Shown piece by piece: positions 1 through 8,396 of a stretch of 12,694 bases of DNA. The DNA is from Campylobacteraceae bacterium (GTDB lineage: Bacteria; Campylobacterota; Campylobacteria; Campylobacterales; Sulfurospirillaceae). The notes under the pieces are model-generated. The model was not told the origin of the DNA and made no database searches. It saw only the letters and a list, made by a program, of their open reading frames with translations. The position numbers and the translations under genes are program-made. The stretch is from assembly GCA_027013265.1 (NCBI GenBank), contig JALUXQ010000117.1:1-12694 (forward strand), in the 5' to 3' direction. Position 1 is the stretch's first letter, and the number at the start of each line of letters is the position of its first letter.

Positions 1-539
1 TTAGCCAGTAAGTCAGCAAATACCTCTGCTCTTTTGCTTTTTTCTCCTATTATTATTCTGCTTGGGTATAGGTTGTCATATAGTGCTTTTCCTTCTCTTA
101 AAAACTCTGGCGAGAAAATGATATTTTGTGTATTAAATTTTTCTCTTACTGATTTTGTGTAGCCTACTGGAACTGTTGATTTTATAACTACCATTGCGTT
201 TGGGTTTATTAAAATCACATCTTTGAGCACTGATTCTATAGACTTAGTGTTAAAGTAGTTGGTTTTTGGGTCATAATCCGTTGGTGTTGCTATTATCACA
301 TACTCGGCATCTCTGTATGCTTCTTCTTTATCAAGTGTAGCCCTTAGGGAATTTTGAATTGCTTGTGGAAGATACTCTTCTATCTCTTTATCCTCTATAG
401 GGCTTATGCCTCTGTTTATCATCTCTACTTTTTTTGGGATGATGTCAAGTGCTACCACTTCATTGTGTTGTGCTAAGAGCAAGCCATTTGATAAGCCTAC
501 ATATCCTGTTCCAGCTATTGCTATTTTACGACTTGTCAT
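1..539 (-). CDS. ugd: UDP-glucose 6-dehydrogenase / nucleotide-sugar dehydrogenase, N-terminal part (runs off left edge)
   Basis: The gene starts at the ATG at 539-537 and stays open to the window edge, giving 179 complete codons of a family usually near 390-440 residues. The product would oxidise UDP-glucose (or a related UDP-sugar) to the uronic acid with NAD+ in the cytoplasm, supplying capsule/exopolysaccharide synthesis. What is visible is the N-terminal Rossmann motif GTGYVG at residues 10-15, the TPTDYDP segment, STVPVGYTK, and the SPEFLREGKAL block, which together are typical of the short Ugd class. The start overlaps the stop of the upstream regulator by 4 bp (ATGA), so the two are probably translationally coupled. 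The catalytic Cys and the C-terminal domain lie outside the window, so the exact substrate cannot be decided; UDP-glucose is the default inference. Confidence 0.93.
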   Translation of the reverse strand, partial: MTSRKIAIAGTGYVGLSNGLLLAQHNEVVALDIIPKKVEMINRGISPIEDKEIEEYLPQAIQNSLRATLDKEEAYRDAEYVIIATPTDYDPKTNYFNTKSIESVLKDVILINPNAMVVIKSTVPVGYTKSVREKFNTQNIIFSPEFLREGKALYDNLYPSRIIIGEKSKRAEVFADLLA

Positions 540-850
540 TTTATTTGTAGTCTCCATATTTCAAGCTCTCTTTGTAGCTCTTCATACTCAGCTTTTTTTC
601 TTTGTATAAAATTTTGAGTTAGGGCTATCTTCTCTTCTATCCCTTTTGGGGTTAAGAGATATTTATATTGATTTTTGTTTTTATTGGCAAAGAAATTTTC
701 AGCTTTTACGAAGCCTTTGTCGATGAGTGCTTTAAGTATATAATTTGTTTTACCTATGCTTATGCCAAGTTTTTGCGATAGAGATTTTTGGTTTTGTAGA
801 GCCTCTATGTTTCTTAGCATGGAAAGTGTCAATTCATCATTTTTCAACAT
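536..850 (-). CDS. MarR-family, EPS-associated transcriptional regulator
   Basis: This 104-residue protein has an N-terminal winged-helix region (about residues 5-75: a helix-turn-helix with SLSQKLGISIGKTNYILKAL, then a wing ending YKYLLTPKGIEEK) and a short C-terminal helical tail rich in Lys, Glu and Gln. The composition and length match the small MarR-like regulators found in exopolysaccharide loci (the EPS-associated MarR family). The start at 850 is preceded on the minus strand by an AGGA about 7 nt upstream. It lies 37 bp after galE and overlaps the nucleotide-sugar dehydrogenase by 4 bp. By context it is inferred to control polysaccharide genes, but its ligand, operator and direction of control cannot be read from the sequence. 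Confidence 0.85.
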   Translation of the reverse strand: MLKNDELTLSMLRNIEALQNQKSLSQKLGISIGKTNYILKALIDKGFVKAENFFANKNKNQYKYLLTPKGIEEKIALTQNFIQRKKAEYEELQRELEIWRLQIK

Positions 851-862
851 ACCATTCCTATC

Positions 863-875
863 TTCAATTTTTGAA
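863..875. promoter_or_regulatory. short palindrome in the galE-marR gap (possible operator)
   Basis: TTCAA-TTT-TTGAA is a perfect 5-bp inverted repeat with a 3-bp centre. It sits in the 37-bp space between galE and the MarR-like gene, about 13 bp ahead of the regulator start. It could be an autoregulatory site for the MarR-like protein or a weak mRNA hairpin. In DNA this AT-rich a repeat of this size can arise by chance, so the call is tentative. Confidence 0.2.
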
Positions 876-887
876 TTTTACTATGTT

Positions 888-1915
888 TTAGCTTTTATCT
901 GGGTTAAATATATCATAACCATTTGGGTTGTTTGATTGCCATCTCCAGTTATCCGCACACATTTCATCTATTCCACACTTTGCTTCCCAACCTAAAAGCT
1001 CTTTCGCATAGCTTGGATCAGCATAGCATGTTGCGATATCACCAGCACGCCTAGATGCAATTTTGTAGGATATTTTTTTGCCGGAAACCCTCTCAAAAGA
1101 CTTTATCATATCTAACACAGAGTAGCCATTGCCAGTTCCCAAGTTGACAGTTAGCACATCTGTAAGTTCGGGTATCTTTTTTAGAGCATTTACATGTCCT
1201 TGTGCCAAATCCATGACATGGATGTAGTCTCTCACACCTGTTCCATCAGGAGTATCATAATCATCTCCAAAAACACTCAAACACTCTCGTTTGCCGATTG
1301 CGGTTTGTGTGATAAAAGGCATTAGATTGTTTGGTGTGCCGTTTGGATCTTCGCCTATAGTGCCACTTTTATGTGCACCTATAGGATTGAAGTAGTGTAG
1401 AAGCACTATTTTAAATCACTATCAGATACAAAGAGGTCTCGCAAAATCTCCTCAATAAAAAGTTTTGTGCGCCCATAAGGATTGGTAGCTGATAGAGGAA
1501 ATTCCTTTTTAACAGGAGTGGTGTGCGGGTCACCATAGACTGTAGCAGATGAACTAAATACTATTTTCTTACAGCTATTTTCTTGCATTGTCTTTAGTAA
1601 AGTGATAGTGCCATTTATGTTATTTTCATAGTATTTAAGTGGTATTTTTACAGATTCGCCAACAGCTTTGAGCCCAGCAAAATGAATCACTGAGTCGATA
1701 TGATAAGTGTCAAATACTTTTTGTAAATCCTTCGCATTTCTAATGTCGCCTTCAACAAAATCAACTCTCTTGCCTATAATTTTTGATACTCTCTTCAAGC
1801 TCTCTTGTGAAGAGTTGCAAAGATTATCAAAAACAACAAAGTCAAATCCAGCTTCACCTAGTGCAACACATGTATGTGAACCGATATATCCGGCTCCTCC
1901 TGTGACTAAAACCAT
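888..1915 (-). pseudogene. galE: UDP-glucose 4-epimerase, split by a one-base frameshift
   Basis: The two halves together encode a full-length GalE (169 + 172 residues, against about 335-340 for the family), which interconverts UDP-glucose and UDP-galactose with bound NAD+. The first half (1915-1406) carries the Rossmann motif GGAGYIG at residues 6-12, SSATVYG at about 122-128 and the catalytic YxxxK (Tyr147, Lys151). It ends DSDLK-stop. The second half continues at once in the -1 frame with IVLLHYFNPIGAH and runs to TAA at 890-888, including FGDDYDTPDGTGVRDYIHV and NLGTGNGYSV. Restoring one A in the A4 run at 1409-1412 would rejoin them. Both halves keep good conservation, so the lesion is recent, a sequencing error, or tolerated by frameshifting. 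The start lies inside the end of jetD with a good ribosome-binding site there. Confidence 0.9.
1406..1415 (-). other. galE frameshift site: slippery heptamer plus overlapping stop and GTG
   Basis: On the minus strand the codons read GAT TTA AAA TAG. The heptamer T TTA AAA (1415-1409) has the X XXY YYZ form that allows tandem -1 tRNA slippage. A -1 slip there gives ATA GTG CTT, exactly the missing GalE frame. The zero-frame TAG (1408-1406) overlaps a GTG (1406-1404) that could also serve as a restart, though no Shine-Dalgarno precedes it. A plain loss of one A explains the same facts, so the functional reading is inference. Confidence 0.6.
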
Positions 1916-3051
1916 TTTCTCTCCAAATTATAATATATGTAATCAAACGGTATTTTTTCCTGTTCTAGCCTAAAGTTTTTACCATAAAAATCATTTTGCA
2001 ATCTTCTATACACAAGCATCTCTTCTTCTGTTAGATTTTTGATTTCCATGTTTTTTTGCTTGAGGGCGTGTTCTACTTTTAGCTCTTTAAATCCATCTAT
2101 CGTTTTTTCATCCATAAATATAGACTTGACATGACTAAAATAGCCTCTGATTTGTGATAAAATTGCAAATCCATCTTCATCGATATCTCCCCAGTAAAAG
2201 AGTTCTTTATCTTTAAGCCAAGTTGCATTTTTTAAAACCGACACACCATAGCCACTCCCAAAAATGACGATAGAGTTTTTTATATCAAAAAAAGATAAAA
2301 ATGTGATTTTATTTTCGACTATAAAGACTCTTTTACACTCCAATCTCAATTTTTCAAACTCTCTACATGTAAGAGTCAAATCACTCAAGCCCAAGATATA
2401 TAACTCTTCATCTAAAACTCTAAATCTAACCTGAGATAGAGGGTGCTTAAAGCCATACTTTTTTTCAAATGCAAAATCGGATATAGAGTTTAGAGGCTCT
2501 ACATGTAAAAGGTTTGACAACAATAAATCCAATACTTTTTTATGTTTTTCTACAAACTTTGTATCCACTCTTTCTATGCAAAGCTCTCGTATATAGATAT
2601 CTGGATGTCGGTTCTTCATCAAAAAATCCACTATCTTAAGCACTCTATCCCAGCGGTCGCTATACTCTAAAACCAAAAATGGCTTTTTAAAGAAAATATC
2701 TTTTAAAGCAGGATAAAGCGTAGTAATATTTTCATAATCAAGTACAAATCTCTTGTACTCTACCCTCTTGTCGATAAAATTTAAATACATCTCCAGATTG
2801 TCAAATCTAACAGCTACTGGCAGCACTTGCTTTCCCAATGTTTTAAAATTATGCTCCTTGTAAATCAAAGGCAATTTTAACTCTTTTAGCTTTTTTGATT
2901 CTTGCAAAGTAGCTGAAAAGCCTTGTTGTATATCTTTTTGCGTCACTTTTTTTAAAGCTATTTCTATAGGCAGTATCTCTTTCTCGTCGATATAGGCTCT
3001 AAAAATATCACCTTTAGCATAAATTTTTTTGAGTTTATCGATTACTATCAT
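1906..3051 (-). CDS. jetD: Wadjet type I nuclease subunit JetD (DUF3322/DUF2220, Toprim)
   Basis: This 381-residue protein is the DNA-cleaving subunit of the Wadjet anti-plasmid complex, related to the topoisomerase VI A subunit. Residues about 1-185 form the DUF3322-type N-terminal part and about 190-370 the DUF2220/Toprim part. The Toprim signature is clear: Glu246 in VFIVENKITF, then YWGDIDEDGFAIL with Asp289 and Asp291, the expected metal-binding acidic residues. Nothing essential looks missing. Its ATG overlaps the jetC stop (ATGA), the usual arrangement for stoichiometric co-translation. At the other end its TAG (1908-1906) lies 10 bp inside galE, so jetD codons carry the galE ribosome-binding site. 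From known Wadjet work, JetD cuts circular plasmid DNA after loop extrusion by JetABC. Confidence 0.95.
   Translation of the reverse strand: MIVIDKLKKIYAKGDIFRAYIDEKEILPIEIALKKVTQKDIQQGFSATLQESKKLKELKLPLIYKEHNFKTLGKQVLPVAVRFDNLEMYLNFIDKRVEYKRFVLDYENITTLYPALKDIFFKKPFLVLEYSDRWDRVLKIVDFLMKNRHPDIYIRELCIERVDTKFVEKHKKVLDLLLSNLLHVEPLNSISDFAFEKKYGFKHPLSQVRFRVLDEELYILGLSDLTLTCREFEKLRLECKRVFIVENKITFLSFFDIKNSIVIFGSGYGVSVLKNATWLKDKELFYWGDIDEDGFAILSQIRGYFSHVKSIFMDEKTIDGFKELKVEHALKQKNMEIKNLTEEEMLVYRRLQNDFYGKNFRLEQEKIPFDYIYYNLERKWF
1919..1924 (-). promoter_or_regulatory. galE ribosome-binding site inside jetD
   Basis: GGAGAG on the minus strand (1924-1919) places GGAG 5 nt ahead of the galE ATG at 1915-1913. 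The same bases encode Leu-Glu-Arg near the JetD C terminus. This supports the chosen galE start and shows that the two genes are physically interlocked. Confidence 0.65.
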
Positions 3052-6000
3052 TTTTTCTTATTTTCTAAGTACTCTTCGATATCCATCGAGATTAGGCTTG
3101 AGTCCATGCCGTCTTGATTGTGAACAAAGTGAACAGACTTGACAAATGGTTCAATCACATTGATTTTTTGTTTTGGAGTTATAACAAGAAGCTGAAGTTT
3201 TAGCTTTTCAAATAGCCTTAAAGCATACCTTGTGCTCTCATCACTACCTCTTCCAAATGCTTCATCAATCATCACAAACCTAAAAGATCTGCTTTGGATT
3301 TTATCGTGCTCTAGTCCAAACTGATACGCTAAAGATGAAGCTAAAACAGTATAGGCAAGTTTCTCTTTTTGCCCTCCTGATTTACCTCCACTATGAGCAT
3401 AATACTCTTTTGTGCTACCATCGCTCGCATACTTTTCAACAGCACTAAAATCGAACCAATTTCTTACATCTATTACTAGATTACGCCACTTTTTATCGAC
3501 ATCACTATGCCCTTCTCTGCCGTTAAACCTCGCAATAAGCTCTTTTATCTGCAAAAACTTTTGCTCATCATAATCATTGTCTTCATCTATGGCACCTGTG
3601 ATTATCTGCTTTAAACTCTGCCTAAAGCTCTTTATGTCTGCAATATTTGAGTTTTGAGCAAGAAGCTCTATAAAGGTGCCATCACTATACTCTATATCTG
3701 AAAGCGATCTGTTTATAACTCCTATCTTTTCTTTTATATCTGTGCTATTTTTTTCTAACAAGCTTTGGAGCATGACAACATCTCTTATAGTGTTCTCTTT
3801 AAGTAGTTGCTTGAACTTTTTCTTCCATTTGGGTAGGTTGTCTTTTTGTAACTCATCTAGCTTTTTATTGAACTCTTCGCAGTACTCAACTCCACTACCA
3901 AACTCTTTGCTTATGATAGGAAATCTGTTTATAAAACTGTTTTGTAGAGTTATGATTTTGCTCGACAAGTTTTGCATGTTTTTTGAAAATTTATCTATAT
4001 CTTTTTGTATGCTCTCTCTTAGTTTTGTTTGCGATGATTTGATAGTAGTAAGGCTTAATGATGCAGTTAAAATCTCCTCTTTTAGAGTATCTAATCTCTC
4101 TTTTATATCACTTTTTAGCACTTCATTGTTTTGAATCAGTTTTGTTTTGTTTAGTTCAAGTTCCCTAGTCTCAATCTGCTCTTCAAGTTTTCCGAGTCCT
4201 GAGATAATCTCTTCGAGCTTGGCTTTTTCATCTCTGTAGGCTACTTGTGTTTCATCTAGTCTTTTTTGTAGGGTTTTGATTATGTCATTGCTTTTTTGTA
4301 GCTCCTCTTTTTCGCTACTTAGGTTATCTATCACTTTGCTGTGCCTATACCAGTTGATTTTTTCAAAACTGTCATACTTTAAAATATCTCTTAAAGCATC
4401 TCTTTTGCTTTGCAAGTTATCTAGATTTTTGGCTGTTGCGGTTAATCTAGCTTGTATAAACTCCTTTTTTGATTTAGTAGCCTCATATTGCTCTTCAAAC
4501 TCTTGGAGTTTAGAGAGGTTGTCCCAACCCAAAACCCATCTTGACTTGTCATTTATGTTAAATCTATCATCTTTTTCATGCCTAGTTAAGTTTGTCTTAA
4601 ACTGTCCATTTAGACTCAGAGCTTTTTTAAATCTTCTAAAATCATTCAGATTGTCAACGCAAGGTATATCAAATCTCTCATTTAAGATATGTTTTACAAC
4701 TTCAAAATAGTCACTATCAACCTTGACTTCAATTTTGCCTAAAAGAGAGTTTGGCGTGGTTTGTGAGTAGGTATGGTTTTGTTTTGATATATCTACTTTT
4801 AGATAAACCAACTTTGACTTCAAATCTGTTTTATCAACATAAGAGCTTACCTCATCATAGTACTTTTTGTCGACCAAAAGAGATAGTGCAGAGCTATGAA
4901 GTATCCTCTCTATCGCTCCATTCCATTGCTTATCAGTCACTTCTATAAGCTCTCCAACAAAAGGGAGTTGTGATATGTCGATACTTAAACTCTTTGCTAT
5001 AGCGTCTCTCATTTGCGATATTTTATGTGGTATATTTGATGGATTGTTTTTAAGATAAGTTATCTCTTCATTTAAAAAAACTAAACTATCTTTATATTTT
5101 TGGATGGATACATTATCCCTATTTATCTGATTTTGATACTGCGTTTTTTCATCTTCTATCTTCTCATACTTCTGTTTTGCTTCACTCAGGGTTGTTAGAA
5201 ATCGATGCTCATTTGATACAACTTTAAAATCAAGTTTTTTCAATAAAGAGTTATATGCTTCATTCTCTTTTTTTGTTTGCATCAAAAAGTAAGAGAGTTG
5301 TTTTATCTCATCTTCTATTTTGTTGATTCTATCGGCTCCATTTTTTTGCAACTCTAGCTTTAAGCTCACAACATCATCGCCCAAACTCTCTAGGCTCTCA
5401 TTTTTTAACTTTTTTTGCGATAAGTTTTTTATTTTTTTTATGTTGAGTTCTTGAAGTTTTTGTGTTAAAAGCTCAGCCTCAAAAAAGCTAAAATAACAAT
5501 TTAAAGAGTTGCGCATAGTGGTATAAAATGTATAGTTTTCAAGGTTCTCTTTGTACTTTTTATACTCTTTTTTTATGGGTTTTAAAAGTTCTATCTGGCT
5601 AATCGCATCTAAAACTAAGTCATGCGTGTGGTTTAGCGTTGCAAAGTTTAGACAAAGTTCATCTATTTTGCCTCCAATTTTACTGTCTTCAAGCATATGT
5701 GTTCGTATAAACTCTGTTAAATTGCCTACAGATTTAAGTGAAACAGTTTGGTAGAAAAGATTTAGTGCCTGTTCATTTCTTATGCCCATCTCTCTGCCAA
5801 AAAGTTTAAAGTAGTCGCTAAACGAATCAAAAACTTCTGTATGGTTTAAGGCTCTAACTCTTTTTTTCAGAGCTCTTATATTGTCAAATTGAGACAAAAA
5901 ATCTTTTTTTATGCTTAAATCAGTTTTTGAAACTACAAAAAACTTATGTACTTTTTTTTGAGAGATATAAAAAAACTGAGCAAGTGTGATGCTCTCATCA

Positions 6001-6380
6001 AAGCCTATATTTTCAAATCTGCCCAATATGACACTAAAACTACTCTCGTCTCGAAGTGATACAGCCTTAGAGTGCCCAAAGTTTTCATCCTGTGTAGATT
6101 TATACTCACCTACGATATAGGAGTGTAAAGACCTCTCTTTTGTATTCGCACCAGCTGCTTTGTTGTATGTGATTTTTTGGTGTGGAACCAAAAGAGTAGT
6201 GAGGGCATCTACTACTGTTGATTTCCCACTTCCTATATCTCCTGTTAAGAGTGCATTGTTTTTGCTTAGGTTTAAACTGACGATTTTTTTGTCATAAGTT
6301 CCCCAGTTGTAAAACTCAAAGTTTTCTAGTCTAAAGCCCGCACTTCTATCATCATCTGCAAAATCAAATCTTAACTCCAT
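3048..6380 (-). CDS. jetC: Wadjet type I SMC-like ATPase JetC
   Basis: This 1110-residue SMC/MukB-like ATPase is the motor of Wadjet. The N-terminal head has Walker A GDIGSGKST at residues 47-55 (Lys53). Long coiled-coil stretches rich in Lys, Glu and Leu run through about 260-460 and 650-850. They are separated by a globular hinge-like region at about 465-600 (PFVGELIEVTDKQWNGAIERIL onward). The C-terminal head has the ABC signature SGGKSGGQKEK near 997-1007 and Walker B FVMIDEAFGRG with Asp1039-Glu1040, so the ATPase appears intact. The ATG at 6380 overlaps the jetB end by 10 bp and is preceded by AGAGAGG about 7 nt upstream. The stop overlaps jetD. With JetA and JetB it is expected to extrude DNA loops and recognise small circular DNA. 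Confidence 0.96.
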   Translation of the reverse strand: MELRFDFADDDRSAGFRLENFEFYNWGTYDKKIVSLNLSKNNALLTGDIGSGKSTVVDALTTLLVPHQKITYNKAAGANTKERSLHSYIVGEYKSTQDENFGHSKAVSLRDESSFSVILGRFENIGFDESITLAQFFYISQKKVHKFFVVSKTDLSIKKDFLSQFDNIRALKKRVRALNHTEVFDSFSDYFKLFGREMGIRNEQALNLFYQTVSLKSVGNLTEFIRTHMLEDSKIGGKIDELCLNFATLNHTHDLVLDAISQIELLKPIKKEYKKYKENLENYTFYTTMRNSLNCYFSFFEAELLTQKLQELNIKKIKNLSQKKLKNESLESLGDDVVSLKLELQKNGADRINKIEDEIKQLSYFLMQTKKENEAYNSLLKKLDFKVVSNEHRFLTTLSEAKQKYEKIEDEKTQYQNQINRDNVSIQKYKDSLVFLNEEITYLKNNPSNIPHKISQMRDAIAKSLSIDISQLPFVGELIEVTDKQWNGAIERILHSSALSLLVDKKYYDEVSSYVDKTDLKSKLVYLKVDISKQNHTYSQTTPNSLLGKIEVKVDSDYFEVVKHILNERFDIPCVDNLNDFRRFKKALSLNGQFKTNLTRHEKDDRFNINDKSRWVLGWDNLSKLQEFEEQYEATKSKKEFIQARLTATAKNLDNLQSKRDALRDILKYDSFEKINWYRHSKVIDNLSSEKEELQKSNDIIKTLQKRLDETQVAYRDEKAKLEEIISGLGKLEEQIETRELELNKTKLIQNNEVLKSDIKERLDTLKEEILTASLSLTTIKSSQTKLRESIQKDIDKFSKNMQNLSSKIITLQNSFINRFPIISKEFGSGVEYCEEFNKKLDELQKDNLPKWKKKFKQLLKENTIRDVVMLQSLLEKNSTDIKEKIGVINRSLSDIEYSDGTFIELLAQNSNIADIKSFRQSLKQIITGAIDEDNDYDEQKFLQIKELIARFNGREGHSDVDKKWRNLVIDVRNWFDFSAVEKYASDGSTKEYYAHSGGKSGGQKEKLAYTVLASSLAYQFGLEHDKIQSRSFRFVMIDEAFGRGSDESTRYALRLFEKLKLQLLVITPKQKINVIEPFVKSVHFVHNQDGMDSSLISMDIEEYLENKKK

Positions 6381-6943
6381 AGATTGACCTCTCTGTACTC
6401 TTGAAGTTTTTTATCAAAATCTTCAAGATAGGATATGTTTATAAAAGATTTTATAGCATTTTTTATCTCATAAGCTTCACTTGAAATCTTTAGTTTTTTT
6501 AAAAATCCCAAATCTTCAACTTTTTTTATTGTAGCCTCTATATCTTTTTTTATCTTTACCTCATTGAACTTTATGTCTAAAAACAAAGAGAGTAGGGAGA
6601 TGATATCTTCTTTGGTAACTACCGCTTTTTCACTATCATTTTGCATATCAAACTCAGCTATCTTTTTTCGTAAAAGCATACACAAAAGTGATACTTTGTA
6701 ACTCAACTCTCTATTTCGTATGACTTTTGGAAGAGCCTCTGCCTCCTCTTCATAAACTCTATTTTTTAAATACGCATAACCATCTGTCTCATCGACCATA
6801 ACTTCCAAACCTATAGTCTCAAAGTAATCAGATATAGCCCCATAACTATTGGTAGCCAATTCAAAAAATGCTTTTTCATTATCACTTTTATAAAAAAGAC
6901 CCTTTAAAAGCAAAATAATCGCTATCTTTGCATCTTGAGTCAT
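6371..6943 (-). CDS. jetB: Wadjet type I KITE-like subunit JetB (DUF4194)
   Basis: This 190-residue protein matches JetB of type I Wadjet, a winged-helix KITE-like (MukE-like) subunit that bridges the kleisin JetA and the SMC heads. Visible family traits are the N-terminal AIILLLKGLFYKSDNEKAF segment, the DETDGYAYL strand pair of a wing, and the following helix with LSYKVSLLCMLLRKKIAEF, as in DUF4194 proteins. The start ATG (6943-6941) overlaps the jetA TGA by 4 bp, and AAAGGGG about 6 nt upstream is a strong ribosome-binding site. The last codons overlap the jetC start. Length is normal and I see no lesion. Assignment rests on family pattern plus fixed position between jetA and jetC. Confidence 0.92.
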   Translation of the reverse strand: MTQDAKIAIILLLKGLFYKSDNEKAFFELATNSYGAISDYFETIGLEVMVDETDGYAYLKNRVYEEEAEALPKVIRNRELSYKVSLLCMLLRKKIAEFDMQNDSEKAVVTKEDIISLLSLFLDIKFNEVKIKKDIEATIKKVEDLGFLKKLKISSEAYEIKNAIKSFINISYLEDFDKKLQEYREVNLWS

Positions 6944-8379
6944 GCTAACCCCTTTATAAATATTATCTTTGGAATGATTACACTCTTTTTGTTTTGTTTC
7001 TCATCCTCTATGATTATCTTCTCTTTTTTATCTGACATCACCACAGAATTTTTAGAGTTTTTTGCGATAGAGAGGTACGATACCAACTCAGATATGCCTT
7101 TTTTAATAGGAAACTTTTCTACCACTTCTATGAGTGTACATTGTGGTTTTATCTGTAAAAAGTAGTTTATATTGCTCTTTAGTTTCTCTTCATCTATGAA
7201 AAATATATCATAAAAACTATCCAAATCTATCTCTAGCCCTTCATCTTTTAAATCAGCTCTAAATTCGTTTGCCATCTTTGGGCTATATAGTGATTTTTCA
7301 AACACGCTATTTATAGAAACTTTTGCACCATCTATGGAAGTAAACTCTTTTTTTGTAGGTATATTTGTTTTTATCTTCAACGCTTTTTGTTCGATTGTTT
7401 TGCAGAGTTCTAAAATCTTTTTATTTTCTATCCAGACCCTGTCGTCCAAAAATCGTCTCAACTGTTCCATTAATTTTGATGACACTTTTGCTATCTTGTT
7501 TGCATTTGAAAGCAAATCAAACTTTAGATTTTTTAATTTTTCTTCTTCGTCAAACTCTTTTATCGGCTCAAGAGTATAGAGGTGTTCTAACATCTGAGAG
7601 AATTTTGTGTTTTTTTCACTATCAGTCAAAATTTGCCAAAAAGCATAAAAGCTCTTTCCTTGGTCACTCTCGCGGATACTGTTTTCTATATCAAATATAG
7701 ACTCTAGAACACTATTTTTACTATCAAACTCGGTCGCTATTTGCTCCATTGCTGAGAGGTTTAAATCCCTAAAGTTATACTCTATTTGTGAAAAGTCATA
7801 TTTTAGTTTTCTACTTTGTTCTTCGATAAGCATAAAGTGTTCTTTTATACGGCTACTATCAAATCTCAAATCTTTTTTTTGTTCTATATTTGCAATCTGC
7901 TTATCGATTTTTGCTTTTTGCTTTTGAAGAGTTTTTATCCTCTCTTCATCACTCAAATCTGTCTCAAAAATTAACTCTTCAAGAAGCTCAAATATGATGT
8001 TAAACTTTGTTCTGCTCCCTACAAACTCTTTTTTCTCTAAAGACTCTAAAAACTCTAACGCTTTTTGAGTGTATGGAGTTAGCTCATATAAAAGCTCACC
8101 CTCACTTCCGTGGTATTTTTTGAGGTACCCACTCCTATCACTCACAAAATCATCAAGATACTCTTTTGCACTTTTTGGATATGCATTGTCGTATGAGTTA
8201 TTTAGGCTATACAAAAAATCATCAAGATAGTTTAAAATAGTACTGTGAGTGACAGAAATATGCTTGTTTGAAACAAACACAAAATAAAAAAATGCTACCA
8301 TCATAGCAAAGTTATCGCTATTTAGAAGTTTGATTGTATGATTGTATTTTTTAAGATTTTTTAGATATTCGTATGTCAT
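6940..8379 (-). CDS. jetA: Wadjet type I kleisin-like subunit JetA (DUF3375)
   Basis: This 479-residue protein corresponds to JetA of type I Wadjet (DUF3375), the MukF-like kleisin that links the JetC heads and recruits JetB. The N-terminal 1-120 residues look helical with a winged-helix character (LLNSDNFAMMVAFFYFVF, then a DYLDDF-like acidic segment). A coiled-coil-prone stretch follows at about 140-215 (LQKQKAKIDKQIANIEQKK), and helices continue to about 350. The C terminus is a compact domain ending in KKSVIIPKIIFIKGLA. It is the first gene of the Wadjet module. The ATG at 8379 lacks a clear Shine-Dalgarno and sits 17 bp after the stop of the epimerase stub, so translation may rely on re-initiation. 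A TATA-rich stretch at 8389-8396 could be a weak -10, but no matching -35 is seen. Confidence 0.93.
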   Translation of the reverse strand: MTYEYLKNLKKYNHTIKLLNSDNFAMMVAFFYFVFVSNKHISVTHSTILNYLDDFLYSLNNSYDNAYPKSAKEYLDDFVSDRSGYLKKYHGSEGELLYELTPYTQKALEFLESLEKKEFVGSRTKFNIIFELLEELIFETDLSDEERIKTLQKQKAKIDKQIANIEQKKDLRFDSSRIKEHFMLIEEQSRKLKYDFSQIEYNFRDLNLSAMEQIATEFDSKNSVLESIFDIENSIRESDQGKSFYAFWQILTDSEKNTKFSQMLEHLYTLEPIKEFDEEEKLKNLKFDLLSNANKIAKVSSKLMEQLRRFLDDRVWIENKKILELCKTIEQKALKIKTNIPTKKEFTSIDGAKVSINSVFEKSLYSPKMANEFRADLKDEGLEIDLDSFYDIFFIDEEKLKSNINYFLQIKPQCTLIEVVEKFPIKKGISELVSYLSIAKNSKNSVVMSDKKEKIIIEDEKQNKKSVIIPKIIFIKGLA

Positions 8380-8396
8380 TGCAGTGTTTTATATAT

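Noticed and set aside
1354..1385. A 10-bp stem with one bulged base and 11-nt loop in galE, downstream of the slippery heptamer, as a frameshift stimulator
   Set aside because: It begins about 23 nt past the heptamer, whereas stimulators usually lie 5-9 nt away, and the bases encode the conserved NPIGAHKSGTIG block, so coincidence is likely.
1393..1408. Small hairpin TAGTG-CTTCTA-CACTA directly after the heptamer
   Set aside because: Only 5 bp, with no spacer from the slippery site and overlapping the stop codon; too weak to claim as a recoding element.
3676..4134. Plus-strand open frames opposite jetC, jetA and galE, and minus-strand frames opposite ilvD and marC
   Set aside because: They are antisense shadows with low-complexity Ser/Leu/Phe-rich translations, no ribosome-binding sites and fully conserved genes on the other strand.
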